Origin: VRUE01 sp963718775
Lineage (GTDB): Bacteria > Actinomycetota > Thermoleophilia > Solirubrobacterales > 70-9
Length of the DNA stretch: 64,000 bases
Assembly: GCA_963718775.1 (NCBI GenBank)
Contig: OY970377.1
Coordinates: 1,178,001-1,242,000 of the forward strand
Direction of reading: 5' to 3'
How positions within the stretch are numbered: the first letter of the stretch is position 1; each line of letters opens with the position of its first letter. The position numbers and the translations under genes are program-made. This document shows, piece after piece, positions 54,536-62,902 of the stretch. The notes beneath the pieces are model-generated. The model saw only the letters and a list, made by a program, of their open reading frames with translations. It had not been told where the DNA came from and ran no database searches.

Positions 54536-55531
54536 TCAGGCTGCGCGCTGGCCGAAGTAGGCCGAGCCGGAGAGCGCTCGGTCGAAGCCCGACCAGGACT
54601 CGCCGGCGGGAAGCTGACGCTCGAGGCGGTCGAAGCTGCCGAGGCGGCCGCCGAGGTTGTCGATCATGTGGACGAGGACGGCCTCGCGGGTGGCGGGGAC
54701 GACCGGTGAGCCGTGTTCGAGCGAGCCGTGATGGGCGAGGATGATGTGCAGGACGGACTGGGCGAGGGCGGGGTCGAAGCCGGGGATCTCCTCGATCTGG
54801 CGGCGCACCTTGTAATAGCCGAGCGGGATCTCGCCCTGCAGGCGACCGGCGTCGGTGAGGTCGATCGCCAGCGGATCGTCGTTGTAGGCCTCGGTCTTGC
54901 CGATGTCGTGCAGGAGAGCGCCGGTGACGGCGACGTCGCGGTCGATGCCCGGGAAGAAAGCTGCCGCGGCGCTGACCGCCTGGGCGACGGAGACCGTGTG
55001 CTCGAGCAAGCCGTGGCGGTAGGCCTGGTGGTAGACCTTCGCCGCCGGCGCGTCGCGGAAGCGCACCCAGATCTCCGACTCCTCGCCGAAGAAGCGCTCG
55101 AGCAGGTAGCGGAGCTGCTGGTTCTGCACGGTCGCCAGCAGCTCGCGCAGGTCGCTCTCGAGGCGCTCGAAGGAGACCTCCGACTCGGCGGCAAGATCCT
55201 CGGGCGCGTACTCCTCGGGCGAGGCCTCGCGCAGCGACGTCAGCTTGATCTTCGCGCCCCAGCGCTCGCTGACCTCGAAGTGTCCTGAGACGTATATCGG
55301 CAGGCCCGGAGCCGCGATCGCGTAGAGCGCCTCGGCGTCCTCCCAGCAGACCGCCTCGCAGCCGCCGCTGGCGTCGCCGAGGGTGAGCCGCAGCCAGGGC
55401 TCGCCGTTGCGCTTGCGCCGCAGCTCACGCTCGCGAACCGCATACACGCCGCCGACCCGCTGTCCGTCCTCCAGCTCGCCGAGCGGCGCCCGGGCCGCGA
55501 TGAGTGTGTCGGTGAGAGCCTGCTGCTCCAT
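54536..55531 (-). CDS. YhaM-like HD-domain 3'-5' exoribonuclease
   Basis: 331-residue protein. The N-terminal OB-fold of about 90 residues (VGGVYAVRERELRRKRNGEP, WLRLTLGDASGGCEAVCWED) binds nucleic acid. The HD domain (about 150-310) has the metal-binding pattern HGLLEHTVSVAQ, LLHDIGKTEAYND and IILAHHGSLEHGSP. This domain order is that of the YhaM/CBF1-type exonuclease. The start ATG 55529-55531 avoids a 17-residue non-conserved extension. It heads a probable operon with the two GT-C-like genes and is divergent from the large phosphoesterase gene. Confidence 0.88.
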   Translation of the reverse strand: MEQQALTDTLIAARAPLGELEDGQRVGGVYAVRERELRRKRNGEPWLRLTLGDASGGCEAVCWEDAEALYAIAAPGLPIYVSGHFEVSERWGAKIKLTSLREASPEEYAPEDLAAESEVSFERLESDLRELLATVQNQQLRYLLERFFGEESEIWVRFRDAPAAKVYHQAYRHGLLEHTVSVAQAVSAAAAFFPGIDRDVAVTGALLHDIGKTEAYNDDPLAIDLTDAGRLQGEIPLGYYKVRRQIEEIPGFDPALAQSVLHIILAHHGSLEHGSPVVPATREAVLVHMIDNLGGRLGSFDRLERQLPAGESWSGFDRALSGSAYFGQRAA

Positions 55532-55642
55532 CCGCGATCCAAGGTAGACACGGGTGCGGACGCTGTCTCGACACAGGTGCACTCAAAGGAAATTCAAATA
55601 ATGGTATTGCGGTAAGTAGTAGGTGACACTTAGGCTCGCCCC

Positions 55643-58600
55643 GTGGCAGGGACAAAGAGCTCACGGGAGTCTGCCGAGGCGGCGGGCTGGAGCAAAGACG
55701 CATACCCCCGTCCGGTCGGCGAAAAGCCGCGGCCGCCCTGGAGGGCCTGGCTGAAGGAACGCGAGAACCCCAAGTGGGACAGCTTTTCCTGGCTCACCGT
55801 GCGAGCGCTCTTCGAGTCGGTCAACGACGTTCTGGCCAGGCTGCGGCCCGAGATCGTCAACGAACGGCGAGCCCGGTGGGTGGCGAGCCAGCGGGGTCGC
55901 ACGGCGGCGATGGGCGACGACCTGGTGATCGGCGGGCCGCCACCGAATCCCGCCGAGCAGCCAGGGGGTGTCGAGCGCGCCTTCCTGCTTGTCGGCGACA
56001 CCGGCGAGCAGGACGCCTCCCAGTATGCGGTTGCTCCATATCTCACCGCTGCCGCCCTCGCAAGCGATCCCTACGGTCGCAGCCACCGCCCGGAATTCCT
56101 CCAGATCGTCAGCGACGTGATCTACCCCGCCGGCGACATCAACGAGTACGTCAACGGCTTCTACATCCCGTATCGCGACTTCAAAAAGCCGATCTACGCC
56201 CTCCCTGGCAACCATGACTGGTACGACGGCCTCGATGGCTTCATGTACCACTTCTGCGGGGCCGAGCCGCTCCCGCCGGAGCACTTCCGGGCCACCGAGG
56301 TGCGCCCAGCCACCCGTCTCGCCAGCCTGCTCTGGCGCCGCGGCACGGCCCCCGAACGGGAGCGGTTGAATCGCTGGCGGGACAGCCGCGGCTGGGAGCG
56401 CGACGCGACCAAAGCAGTGCAGCCAGCGCCGTACTTCGCCCTCGACCTCGGCGACCTGATGCTGGTCTGCATCGACACCGGCGTCAGCGGGGCGATCGAC
56501 GACGAGCAGGGGCGCTGGCTACTGCGTGTCTCGGCATTGCGCAAGCAGAAGATCCTCCTCACCGGCAAGCCGATCTACGTCGATGGCGCGTACCACCCCG
56601 GGGAGATCTCCTGGAAGACGAACAAGCGAGAGGCCAGCGGGCCCGAGCCGCATAAGTTCCAGACCGTCGACGACGTCGTCCGCCACGAGAAGTTCGGCTA
56701 CGTCGCCGCGATCGGCGGTGACGTCCACAACTACCAGCGCTACCCGATCAGGCTGCAGGAGCAGGGGCGAACGATCTACTACCTGGTCTCCGGGGGCGGC
56801 GGCGCCTACCTCAGCCCCACCCACCGGATCGGCCCGCTGGCGGAGACGCCGAAGACAGAGCATCGCTGGCCGGACGGCCTGAAGATGCCCCGAGACGAGG
56901 ATGTGCCCGCCGACGACGCCGAAGCGGACCCGGAGGAAGACGACGTGGCAAGCACCTTCCACTGCTACCCGCAGCGCGGCGACTCGCTCGCCTACGCGGC
57001 CCGGCGAGCTGGCCCGCGGATGCTCAACCTGGTGCAGACGATGGCGGCGGCATTCATCGCAGCGGCAGCGATCCTGCTCTTCGCGGAACCGCTCGACGAG
57101 GCGGGCGCCCTGGCGGTGGGGACGGCCTACGTGCCTCTGGCGATCGCGGCATTGCTGGCGATCTTCGCCAAACAGCTGGGCCTGAAGAGTCTGTTCGGGA
57201 ATGACTTCGGCGCCGACCCGCCCGCGCCCTGGCGGCCCGCTCGGGTGCGCTACCGGTTCGCCTCGGGTGCCTTCGTCGTGCTACTCGCCTTCGCCTCGAT
57301 CGCCTTCGCAGCCGACTGCATCGACCACGGGCTGCTGCTCTCGAACGCCCAGTTCTGGGGCATGGTCGCTGTCGCCCTGGCGATCCCGGCACTGGTCATC
57401 GGCGCGATCATCTGGACCCATGACCTGCGCGGCTCGACCCCCGCTTCGCTGCCGCAACTGGCCGTGGTCTCGGCCTTTGCCGCAGCGATCCCGATCCTCC
57501 ACCCCGCCGGCGAGCTGCTCGGCACGCCGGCGTGGTTCACAACCCTTCTCTTCGTCTTCGCCTTCATGGCGATCGGCATGCTGGCACTCGGCGTGTTGCG
57601 CGGCCACGCGCGGGTGGATGGGGATGACGCCGGATTTGGTCGCGTCGCTTGCAGCCTCCTCGACAGCCTGCTGACCGTAGCCGGACCAGCGCTGCTCACC
57701 TATGCCCTGGCACACAACACCGACCCCAACGGAGTGCCATGGCTGGCGGCGGCACTCGCCTGGTGCGGCGGCTGGCCTCTCTTCGTGGCGTCACTGGCCA
57801 AGACCCGGGAGCCGAGCCGGCTCAAAGGGGCCAAGCTGCACCTCGCTCGGATCAAGGGCATCGCGGGCTTCCTCAGTGTCGTCGCCTGGATCACGAGCGC
57901 CGCGATCCTCCTCCACATGATCGGCGATGGCTGGGTCGCGACCGCCGGGATCGGCGCGGTGGCGGTGCTGGCGATCATTCTGGCTTTGGGCGCGATGGTC
58001 ATGCTGGTCTTGGAGGCGATGAAGCGCTTCATCCTCGCGATTGGCCTTGCCGCGGCGGTACTGGCCCCGTTTCTGCTTTCGCCACAGTCCAGCACCTCGA
58101 CGCTGATCTTCATCGCGGCAAGCGCGACGCTGCTCGCGGTTGCCTACCTCAACGTCAAAGCGCTGCGCTGGGCACAGCTCGACGCCGACGCCGCGCAGAC
58201 CCAGATCAGGAGCATCCTCAACGAACAAGCCGGTGACGAAGTTCCCGCCGGACCGCGACACCGTGAGCCGAAGCTGGGGCGCGACACGCCGTTGTCGGAG
58301 CGCGACATGCCTTTGTTCAACCTGCTCTACCCGTACCGCTGGGCCAAACGCAGCCGGGGCCAGGGCGCCGAAAAGGCGGGCGGCCTTTCCCAAGCGGTCG
58401 CCAAGCTTCTCGCCGAGCTGGGCGACTCCGATGAGCCGCCCTTCTTCAAGAACCTCCTGCGCGTCGACGTCGGCGCTCGCCAGCCCGACAAGGGCGAGGA
58501 GGAGGAGACCGCCCTCGATCGCGAGTTGACGATCCGCTGCTTCGGGGTGACGGGATTCGCTCGAGAGGAAGCGGCGCCCCCGGTCGAGGACTTCATCTCG

Positions 58601-58666
58601 ATCCCCTTCCGCTCGGCAGAAGCGTTCGGGGAGCTGTTTCCTCAGAGCGCCGAGCCGAGCCAGTGA
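55643..58666 (+). CDS. Metallophosphoesterase fused to polytopic membrane domain
   Basis: 1007-residue protein of unusual design. Residues about 110-400 form a calcineurin-like phosphoesterase: VGDTGEQD near 116, SDVIYPAGDINEYVNGFYIP, YALPGNHDWYDG near 187 and IGGDVHNYQRYPIRLQEQGR near 357. A hydrophilic stretch follows, then about nine hydrophobic helices from about 459 to 840. A soluble tail of about 165 residues ends the protein. No signal peptide precedes the enzyme domain, so it is likely cytosolic and tethered. The GTG at 55643 has an AT-rich upstream region. The 3' end overlaps the convergent crcB gene by 25 nt. The substrate is unknown. Confidence 0.8.
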   Translation: MAGTKSSRESAEAAGWSKDAYPRPVGEKPRPPWRAWLKERENPKWDSFSWLTVRALFESVNDVLARLRPEIVNERRARWVASQRGRTAAMGDDLVIGGPPPNPAEQPGGVERAFLLVGDTGEQDASQYAVAPYLTAAALASDPYGRSHRPEFLQIVSDVIYPAGDINEYVNGFYIPYRDFKKPIYALPGNHDWYDGLDGFMYHFCGAEPLPPEHFRATEVRPATRLASLLWRRGTAPERERLNRWRDSRGWERDATKAVQPAPYFALDLGDLMLVCIDTGVSGAIDDEQGRWLLRVSALRKQKILLTGKPIYVDGAYHPGEISWKTNKREASGPEPHKFQTVDDVVRHEKFGYVAAIGGDVHNYQRYPIRLQEQGRTIYYLVSGGGGAYLSPTHRIGPLAETPKTEHRWPDGLKMPRDEDVPADDAEADPEEDDVASTFHCYPQRGDSLAYAARRAGPRMLNLVQTMAAAFIAAAAILLFAEPLDEAGALAVGTAYVPLAIAALLAIFAKQLGLKSLFGNDFGADPPAPWRPARVRYRFASGAFVVLLAFASIAFAADCIDHGLLLSNAQFWGMVAVALAIPALVIGAIIWTHDLRGSTPASLPQLAVVSAFAAAIPILHPAGELLGTPAWFTTLLFVFAFMAIGMLALGVLRGHARVDGDDAGFGRVACSLLDSLLTVAGPALLTYALAHNTDPNGVPWLAAALAWCGGWPLFVASLAKTREPSRLKGAKLHLARIKGIAGFLSVVAWITSAAILLHMIGDGWVATAGIGAVAVLAIILALGAMVMLVLEAMKRFILAIGLAAAVLAPFLLSPQSSTSTLIFIAASATLLAVAYLNVKALRWAQLDADAAQTQIRSILNEQAGDEVPAGPRHREPKLGRDTPLSERDMPLFNLLYPYRWAKRSRGQGAEKAGGLSQAVAKLLAELGDSDEPPFFKNLLRVDVGARQPDKGEEEETALDRELTIRCFGVTGFAREEAAPPVEDFISIPFRSAEAFGELFPQSAEPSQ

Positions 58667-59007
58667 CCGGCGACGACCGCGGCGAAGCCGACGAGCAGCG
58701 AGAGGCCGAGGTTGAGCCAGACGAGGTGGGCGTGGCCGGCCTCGGCGAGGCGGTGCGAGTCGAGCATCCAGGTGGAGAAGGTGGTGAACGAGCCGATCCC
58801 GCCGCCGGCGACGATGATCAGCGCCTCGCCTTCCAGGGCAGCGCCAGCGACGAGGCCGAGCGCCAGGGTGCCAGCCAGGTTGACCGCCAGGATGCCGAGC
58901 GGGAACGGGTGATCGGAGCGAGCGGCGAAGGCGGCGTCGATCAGGAAGCGGGCCGCGGCGGCGGCGCCGCCGAGCAGGCCGACGGCGAGCCAGCCGGCGG
59001 CGCTCAC
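58642..59007 (-). CDS. crcB: CrcB/Fluc fluoride channel subunit, copy 2
   Basis: 121-residue four-helix protein of the Fluc fluoride-export family. The signature is ILAVNLAGTLALGLVAGAAL with GGGIGSFTTFSTWMLDSHRL. Fluc channels act as antiparallel dimers; here two different subunits are encoded in tandem, so a heterodimer is likely. GTG 59005-59007 overlaps the stop of copy 1 (GTGA), showing tight coupling. No fluoride riboswitch can fit upstream of the pair. It exports fluoride ions across the membrane. Confidence 0.92.
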   Translation of the reverse strand: MSAAGWLAVGLLGGAAAAARFLIDAAFAARSDHPFPLGILAVNLAGTLALGLVAGAALEGEALIIVAGGGIGSFTTFSTWMLDSHRLAEAGHAHLVWLNLGLSLLVGFAAVVAGHWLGSAL

Positions 59008-59405
59008 CTGGCGGCCTCCGGCCGTCGCTCCAGGGCGATCCCGGCGCGTACGCAGAGGTAGCCCCCGGCCAGGGTTGCGAGGATGTAGGAGGCGGCGAGC
59101 GCCGTGTGGCCGCCGTCGACCATTTCGAAGAGCTCGAGCTGCAGGGTCGAGAAGGTGGTCAGGGTGCCGCAGATCCCGGTGGTCAGAAAGGGATGGGCGA
59201 GGCTGTCCTCGGGATGGTCGCCGAGGCGCGCGAAGAAGTAGCCGAGCAGCAGGGCGCCGACCATGTTGACCGCGAAGGTCCCCCAGGGCCAGCCGCCCGG
59301 CCCATGCGGCGTCGCCTGCGCCAGGCCGACGCGGGCGAGCGCGCCGAGCACCCCTCCCACGTAGATGGCCGCGAGGCGGCCAAGGTCGAATCGCTGCGGC
59401 CTCAT
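59004..59405 (-). CDS. crcB: CrcB/Fluc fluoride channel subunit, copy 1
   Basis: 133-residue Fluc-family protein, first gene of the pair. Motifs: LAAIYVGGVLGALARVGLAQ, WGTFAVNMVGALLLGYFFAR and TTGICGTLTTFSTLQLELFE, with the phenylalanine/threonine track of fluoride channels. It starts at ATG 59403-59405, only 24 nt from the divergent FAH-family gene, leaving no room for a crcB riboswitch. It is co-translated with the second subunit. Confidence 0.93.
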   Translation of the reverse strand: MRPQRFDLGRLAAIYVGGVLGALARVGLAQATPHGPGGWPWGTFAVNMVGALLLGYFFARLGDHPEDSLAHPFLTTGICGTLTTFSTLQLELFEMVDGGHTALAASYILATLAGGYLCVRAGIALERRPEAAR

Positions 59406-59429
59406 TGCAAGGGATTAGATACTGCCGCA

Positions 59430-60308
59430 ATGAGACTCTGCCGCTTCACCGACTCGGACGACAAGCCAAAGCTCGGGATCGCGGAGGGGGACGAGGTCGT
59501 CGACCTCTCCGCCGCCGACGTTCCCGCCGAACCGGCCGCCGCGCTCGGCGCCGTGGGCCAGGGAGAGCTGGAGAGGCTGGCCGCCGGGGCGCCGCGCCTC
59601 GCCCTCGACGAGGTTCGCCTGCTCGCCCCGGCCGCGCCGCGCAAGTACCTGGGGATCGCGCTCAACTACGCCGACCACATCGCCGAGATGGGCATGGAGG
59701 CGCCGGAAGTGCCGGTCTTCTTCAACAAGCAGGTGACCTGTGTGACCGGCCCCGGCGCCGAGGTCCACATGCCGAAGGTCTCGACCCTGCTCGACTACGA
59801 GGCCGAGCTGGCACTGGTGATCGGCAAGCGCTGCCGCCACGTCCCGGTCGAGCGCGCCCACGAGGCGATCGCCGGCTACACCTGCGCCAACGACCTCAGC
59901 GTCCGCGACTGGCAGGGCCGGGCGCAGACGATGACGATCGGCAAGTCCTTCGACACGCACGGCCCGCTCGGCCCCTGGCTGGTCACGCCCGACGAGGTCG
60001 GCGACCCCCAGGGCCTGCGGATCCGCTGCTTCGTCGACGAGGAGCTGCGCCAGGACGCCAGCACCGCCGAGATGGTCTTCGACTGCCTCCAGCAGGTCTC
60101 CCACCTCTCCGAAGCCTTCACCCTGGAGCCCGGAGACGTGATCGCCACCGGCACCCCGGCCGGCGTCGGCATCGGCCGCAAGCCGATCCGCGAGAACGTG
60201 CTGCACGTCGGCGAGACCGTGCGGGTGGAGATCGAGCGAGTCGGCGAGCTGGTCAACACCGTCATCGAGGAGCCAAAGGGCTTCCTCGCGCCACCATCGC
60301 CTGCATAG
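59430..60308 (+). CDS. Fumarylacetoacetate hydrolase family protein
   Basis: 292-residue FAH-family enzyme. The metal-binding motif is LLDYEAELALVIGKRCRHVP (ExE), followed by AIAGYTCANDLSVRDWQ and KSFDTHGPLGPWLVTPDEVG. The end has LEPGDVIATGTPAGVGIGRK. Relatives hydrolyse or decarboxylate beta-diketones and acylpyruvates (for example HpcE or FAHD1). The actual substrate is unknown. It starts at ATG 59430 and is divergent from crcB. A palindromic hairpin follows its stop codon. Confidence 0.92.
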   Translation: MRLCRFTDSDDKPKLGIAEGDEVVDLSAADVPAEPAAALGAVGQGELERLAAGAPRLALDEVRLLAPAAPRKYLGIALNYADHIAEMGMEAPEVPVFFNKQVTCVTGPGAEVHMPKVSTLLDYEAELALVIGKRCRHVPVERAHEAIAGYTCANDLSVRDWQGRAQTMTIGKSFDTHGPLGPWLVTPDEVGDPQGLRIRCFVDEELRQDASTAEMVFDCLQQVSHLSEAFTLEPGDVIATGTPAGVGIGRKPIRENVLHVGETVRVEIERVGELVNTVIEEPKGFLAPPSPA

Positions 60309-60359
60309 CGAACTGCATCAAATTTCCGGCCCGCTGGACCGAGAATTTGATGCAGTTCG
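60309..60359. terminator. Hairpin between convergent FAH and SDR genes
   Basis: Perfect 16-bp arms CGAACTGCATCAAATT (60309-60324) and complement (60344-60359) around a 19-nt loop. It begins directly after the FAH stop codon, 15 nt before the SDR stop codon. The outer 13 bases match the palindrome at 45260-45312. A bidirectional terminator role is plausible, though no U tract is present. Confidence 0.65.
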
Positions 60360-60373
60360 GCTGGGCGGATGGG

Positions 60374-61099
60374 CTACTGGCGGTGGATCTCGGTGGCACT
60401 GGCCTGGTCGCGGGGGCGGACGACGATCTCGTCGACGTTGACGTGGGATGGCTGAGTCACGGCCCAACGGATGCACTCGGCGACGTCCTCGGCGGTGAGC
60501 GGCTGCATTCCCGCGTAGACGCGCCGCGCCGCCTCCTCGTCGCCCTCGAAGCGGACCAGCGAAAACTCGGTCTCGACCATGCCGGGGGCGATCTCGGTGA
60601 CCCGCACCGGCCGGCCCAAAAGCTCCAGCCGCAGTGCCCTCAGCATTGCCCGCTGGGCGTGCTTGGCGGCCATGTAGCCGGCGCCGCCGCGATAGGCCTC
60701 GAAGGCGGCGATGCTGGTCACGCCGACGATCTGGCCGTCGCCGGAGTCGACCAGGCGCGGCAGCAGGGCACGGCTCATCCGCATCGTCCCCAGCACGTTC
60801 GCCTCATACATCTGGCTCCACTTCGCTTCGTCGGCCTCGCCGACCGACTCGAGGCCGAGGGCGCCGCCGGCATTGTTGACCAGCACGGCGCAGCTCTCGA
60901 TCCGGGCCGCGAACGCCGCCACCGAGCCCGGGTCGGCGACGTCGAGCGCGATCGCCTCGCCGCCGATCTCCGCCGCCAGCGCCTCGAGCCGGTCGAGGCG
61001 GCGGGCGCCGAGCACCGTCCGGTAGCCCTCGCCCGCAAGAGCCCTCGCCGTCGCGGCGCCGATGCCGCTGGAAGCGCCGGTTATCACCGCGGTCCGCAT
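60374..61099 (-). CDS. SDR-family NAD(P)-dependent oxidoreductase
   Basis: 241-residue classical short-chain dehydrogenase. NAD(P)-binding VITGASSGIGAATARALAGE is at residue 5, LVNNAGGALGLESV near 72, and the catalytic site GYMAAKHAQRAML (YxxxK) near 142 with the preceding Ser of VTSIAAFE. The pattern is that of YdfG/serine 3-dehydrogenase-like enzymes acting on 3-hydroxy acids, but the substrate is not defined. It is convergent with the FAH gene. Confidence 0.92.
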   Translation of the reverse strand: MRTAVITGASSGIGAATARALAGEGYRTVLGARRLDRLEALAAEIGGEAIALDVADPGSVAAFAARIESCAVLVNNAGGALGLESVGEADEAKWSQMYEANVLGTMRMSRALLPRLVDSGDGQIVGVTSIAAFEAYRGGAGYMAAKHAQRAMLRALRLELLGRPVRVTEIAPGMVETEFSLVRFEGDEEAARRVYAGMQPLTAEDVAECIRWAVTQPSHVNVDEIVVRPRDQASATEIHRQ

Positions 61100-61137
61100 C
61101 GCCGCCGACCATAGCGTCTACCCCGACAAGGCCAGCG

Positions 61138-62259
61138 TCACTTCGGCGGCGAGCCCGCCTGACCTCGGGCTTCTTCCGCCGCCGCCGCTTCCCTGAGCTT
61201 CTTCCATTTTTTGGCTTCTCGCCTGTCCGCCCGCCATCTCGTGCGGTTGATCGTCCCGACCGTCGCCAGGTACCTCGTCTCGGCGCCGCTCCCGGTGGTC
61301 TTGCAGCACATCGTGTACTTGGCGACGAGCGACACGCACTCGCCGTCGCCGTCCTCGACGCGAACCTCGACGTCGTCGCGACCTGCCCTGGCGAGGGCAT
61401 GGCGGGCTTCGGCGGCGAACTCGGCTGGGTCCAGGCACGTCTCGCGGACGCGGCGATAGCGGGGTGGGCTACCGAAGATCGGGTCGAGCACAGCTTGCAC
61501 TTCCCCGATTGAGCGCCGCCACATGCGCGCGTCGTAGATGGCGCGCCCACGCGTCCGGGAGACGGTGATCACGCCAATGCGATCGGACTGCTCGCCGGCG
61601 AACGCATAGCCCCCCGCGCAGGGCTCGCTGCCCTCGATGGTGACCGGCACGTCGGGATAGGTGCTGGCGAGCTGATCACGCGCGAAGGCGGCTTGGGCCT
61701 GCGGAGCGGGACAGGCGGAGTTCGGCGCTGGGGTGCCCCGCGATCTCAGCTCGAAGAGCGCCGCGTGGGCGTTGGCGTGGGCCTTGCCCGCCGGCGCGTA
61801 GTCGTCCGGCAGCGGGACGAGCCCGAGCCGCTCGCAGACCTCGTCGCCGTCGCCCGGAAAGACCATCACCGGGCGATTCTCGGCGGTGCAGGCGACCAGC
61901 TGCGGGACCTCGGTGGACCGGCCACCGGTCATCGCGCCTTCCCGCCAGGTCTTTTCGCACTTGGCGACGGGGTCGGCGGCCGAGATGTAGATCGCGGCGC
62001 TGGCTTTGAGCGAGGGGCGCTCGTAGCAGCCGACCCCCGCGCCAACCGCGATGTCGTCGGCCGAGAAGACGCCCGCCGCAACCGCCGCGCCACCGCTGAG
62101 CACGAGCAACGCCGCGACGGCGATCAGCAGCCGCCGCGTCCCGACCGGGCGCCGGCGGCGCGGGCCACCGGGCCGCAACTCGGCCGTGAGCGTCTCGCGC
62201 CGGGCGCGAAGAGCGGCGTCATCGGGCAGGAGGACCGAGATATCGGGCTTCGACTTCAT
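61138..62259 (-). CDS. Single-pass membrane protein partner of ECF sigma factor
   Basis: 373-residue protein with a cytosolic N-terminus of about 45 residues (MKSKPDISVLLPDDAALRAR), one transmembrane helix (LLIAVAALLVLSGGAAVAAG) and an extracytoplasmic part of about 300 residues with Cys pairs. Its ATG overlaps the sigma-factor stop (ATGA), the usual place for an anti-sigma factor. It has no zinc-binding HxxxCxxC motif, so it would be a non-ZAS anti-sigma or a sensor. No named domain is recognised in the large extracytoplasmic part. Confidence 0.7.
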   Translation of the reverse strand: MKSKPDISVLLPDDAALRARRETLTAELRPGGPRRRRPVGTRRLLIAVAALLVLSGGAAVAAGVFSADDIAVGAGVGCYERPSLKASAAIYISAADPVAKCEKTWREGAMTGGRSTEVPQLVACTAENRPVMVFPGDGDEVCERLGLVPLPDDYAPAGKAHANAHAALFELRSRGTPAPNSACPAPQAQAAFARDQLASTYPDVPVTIEGSEPCAGGYAFAGEQSDRIGVITVSRTRGRAIYDARMWRRSIGEVQAVLDPIFGSPPRYRRVRETCLDPAEFAAEARHALARAGRDDVEVRVEDGDGECVSLVAKYTMCCKTTGSGAETRYLATVGTINRTRWRADRREAKKWKKLREAAAAEEARGQAGSPPK

Positions 62260-62849
62260 CGCAGGGGCTCCTCGAGTGGAATTGACGCTGAAAGCGAATT
62301 GGGGAACGCGTCGCCGAGCCGCTCACGTGCCCGGGCGAGCCGCGAGCGCACGGTGCCGATCGGGATGCCGAGCGCCGCCGCCGTCTCCTCGTAGCTCAGC
62401 TCGCCCCAGGCGATCATCGCCAGCACCTCGCGCTCGCGGCGCGGCAGGCCCCGCACGGCGCCCCCCGCCTCGCGCAGCTGGCGGATCGCGTCGAGGCGGG
62501 CGATCGCCTCGTCCTCGTGGCCGAGCAGCGCCACCGGCGCCGCGTTGCGGACCCGCTCGAGCGCGGCGACGTAGCGGCGCCGGCCGCGCCAGTGCTGGCG
62601 CAGCACGTTGTTGGCGACCCCGAGCAGCAGCGGCGCGGCGCTCTCGGTGGTCAGCTCGAGGCGCTCACGCTTGCGCCACGTCTCCAGGAAGGCCGTGGCG
62701 GTGGCGTCTTCGGCGAGCTGCAGGTCGGCGGTCCTCCACAGGCAGTAGGACTGCACCGAGCGCGCGTGACGCTCGTAGAGGTCGCCGAACGCCTCGGCGT
62801 CCCCCGCACGAACTCGTTCCCACAAAAGCGCGTCGGCCGAAGGCGTCAT
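62256..62849 (-). CDS. ECF RNA polymerase sigma factor
   Basis: 197-residue sigma-70 family ECF factor. Region 2 is near residues 10-80 (RVRAGDAEAFGDLYERHARS, VQSYCLWRTADLQLAEDATA, TAFLETWRKRERL), and region 4 near 130-185 (LPRREREVLAMIAWGELSYE, ETAAALGIPIGTVRSRLARA). It directs RNA polymerase to specific promoters after an extracytoplasmic signal. The start is ATG 62847-62849. The coupled downstream gene encodes a membrane protein that may be its regulator. Confidence 0.92.
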   Translation of the reverse strand: MTPSADALLWERVRAGDAEAFGDLYERHARSVQSYCLWRTADLQLAEDATATAFLETWRKRERLELTTESAAPLLLGVANNVLRQHWRGRRRYVAALERVRNAAPVALLGHEDEAIARLDAIRQLREAGGAVRGLPRREREVLAMIAWGELSYEETAAALGIPIGTVRSRLARARERLGDAFPNSLSASIPLEEPLR

Positions 62850-62902
62850 CGCTACAAGATGACCGCAGCGGCAAAACCAGTTCCCGCCCGCCGAGAACCG
62901 AC

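Noticed and set aside
59406..59429. Possible fluoride riboswitch ahead of the crcB pair
   Set aside because: Only 24 nt separate crcB from the divergent FAH gene, too little for a crcB riboswitch aptamer.
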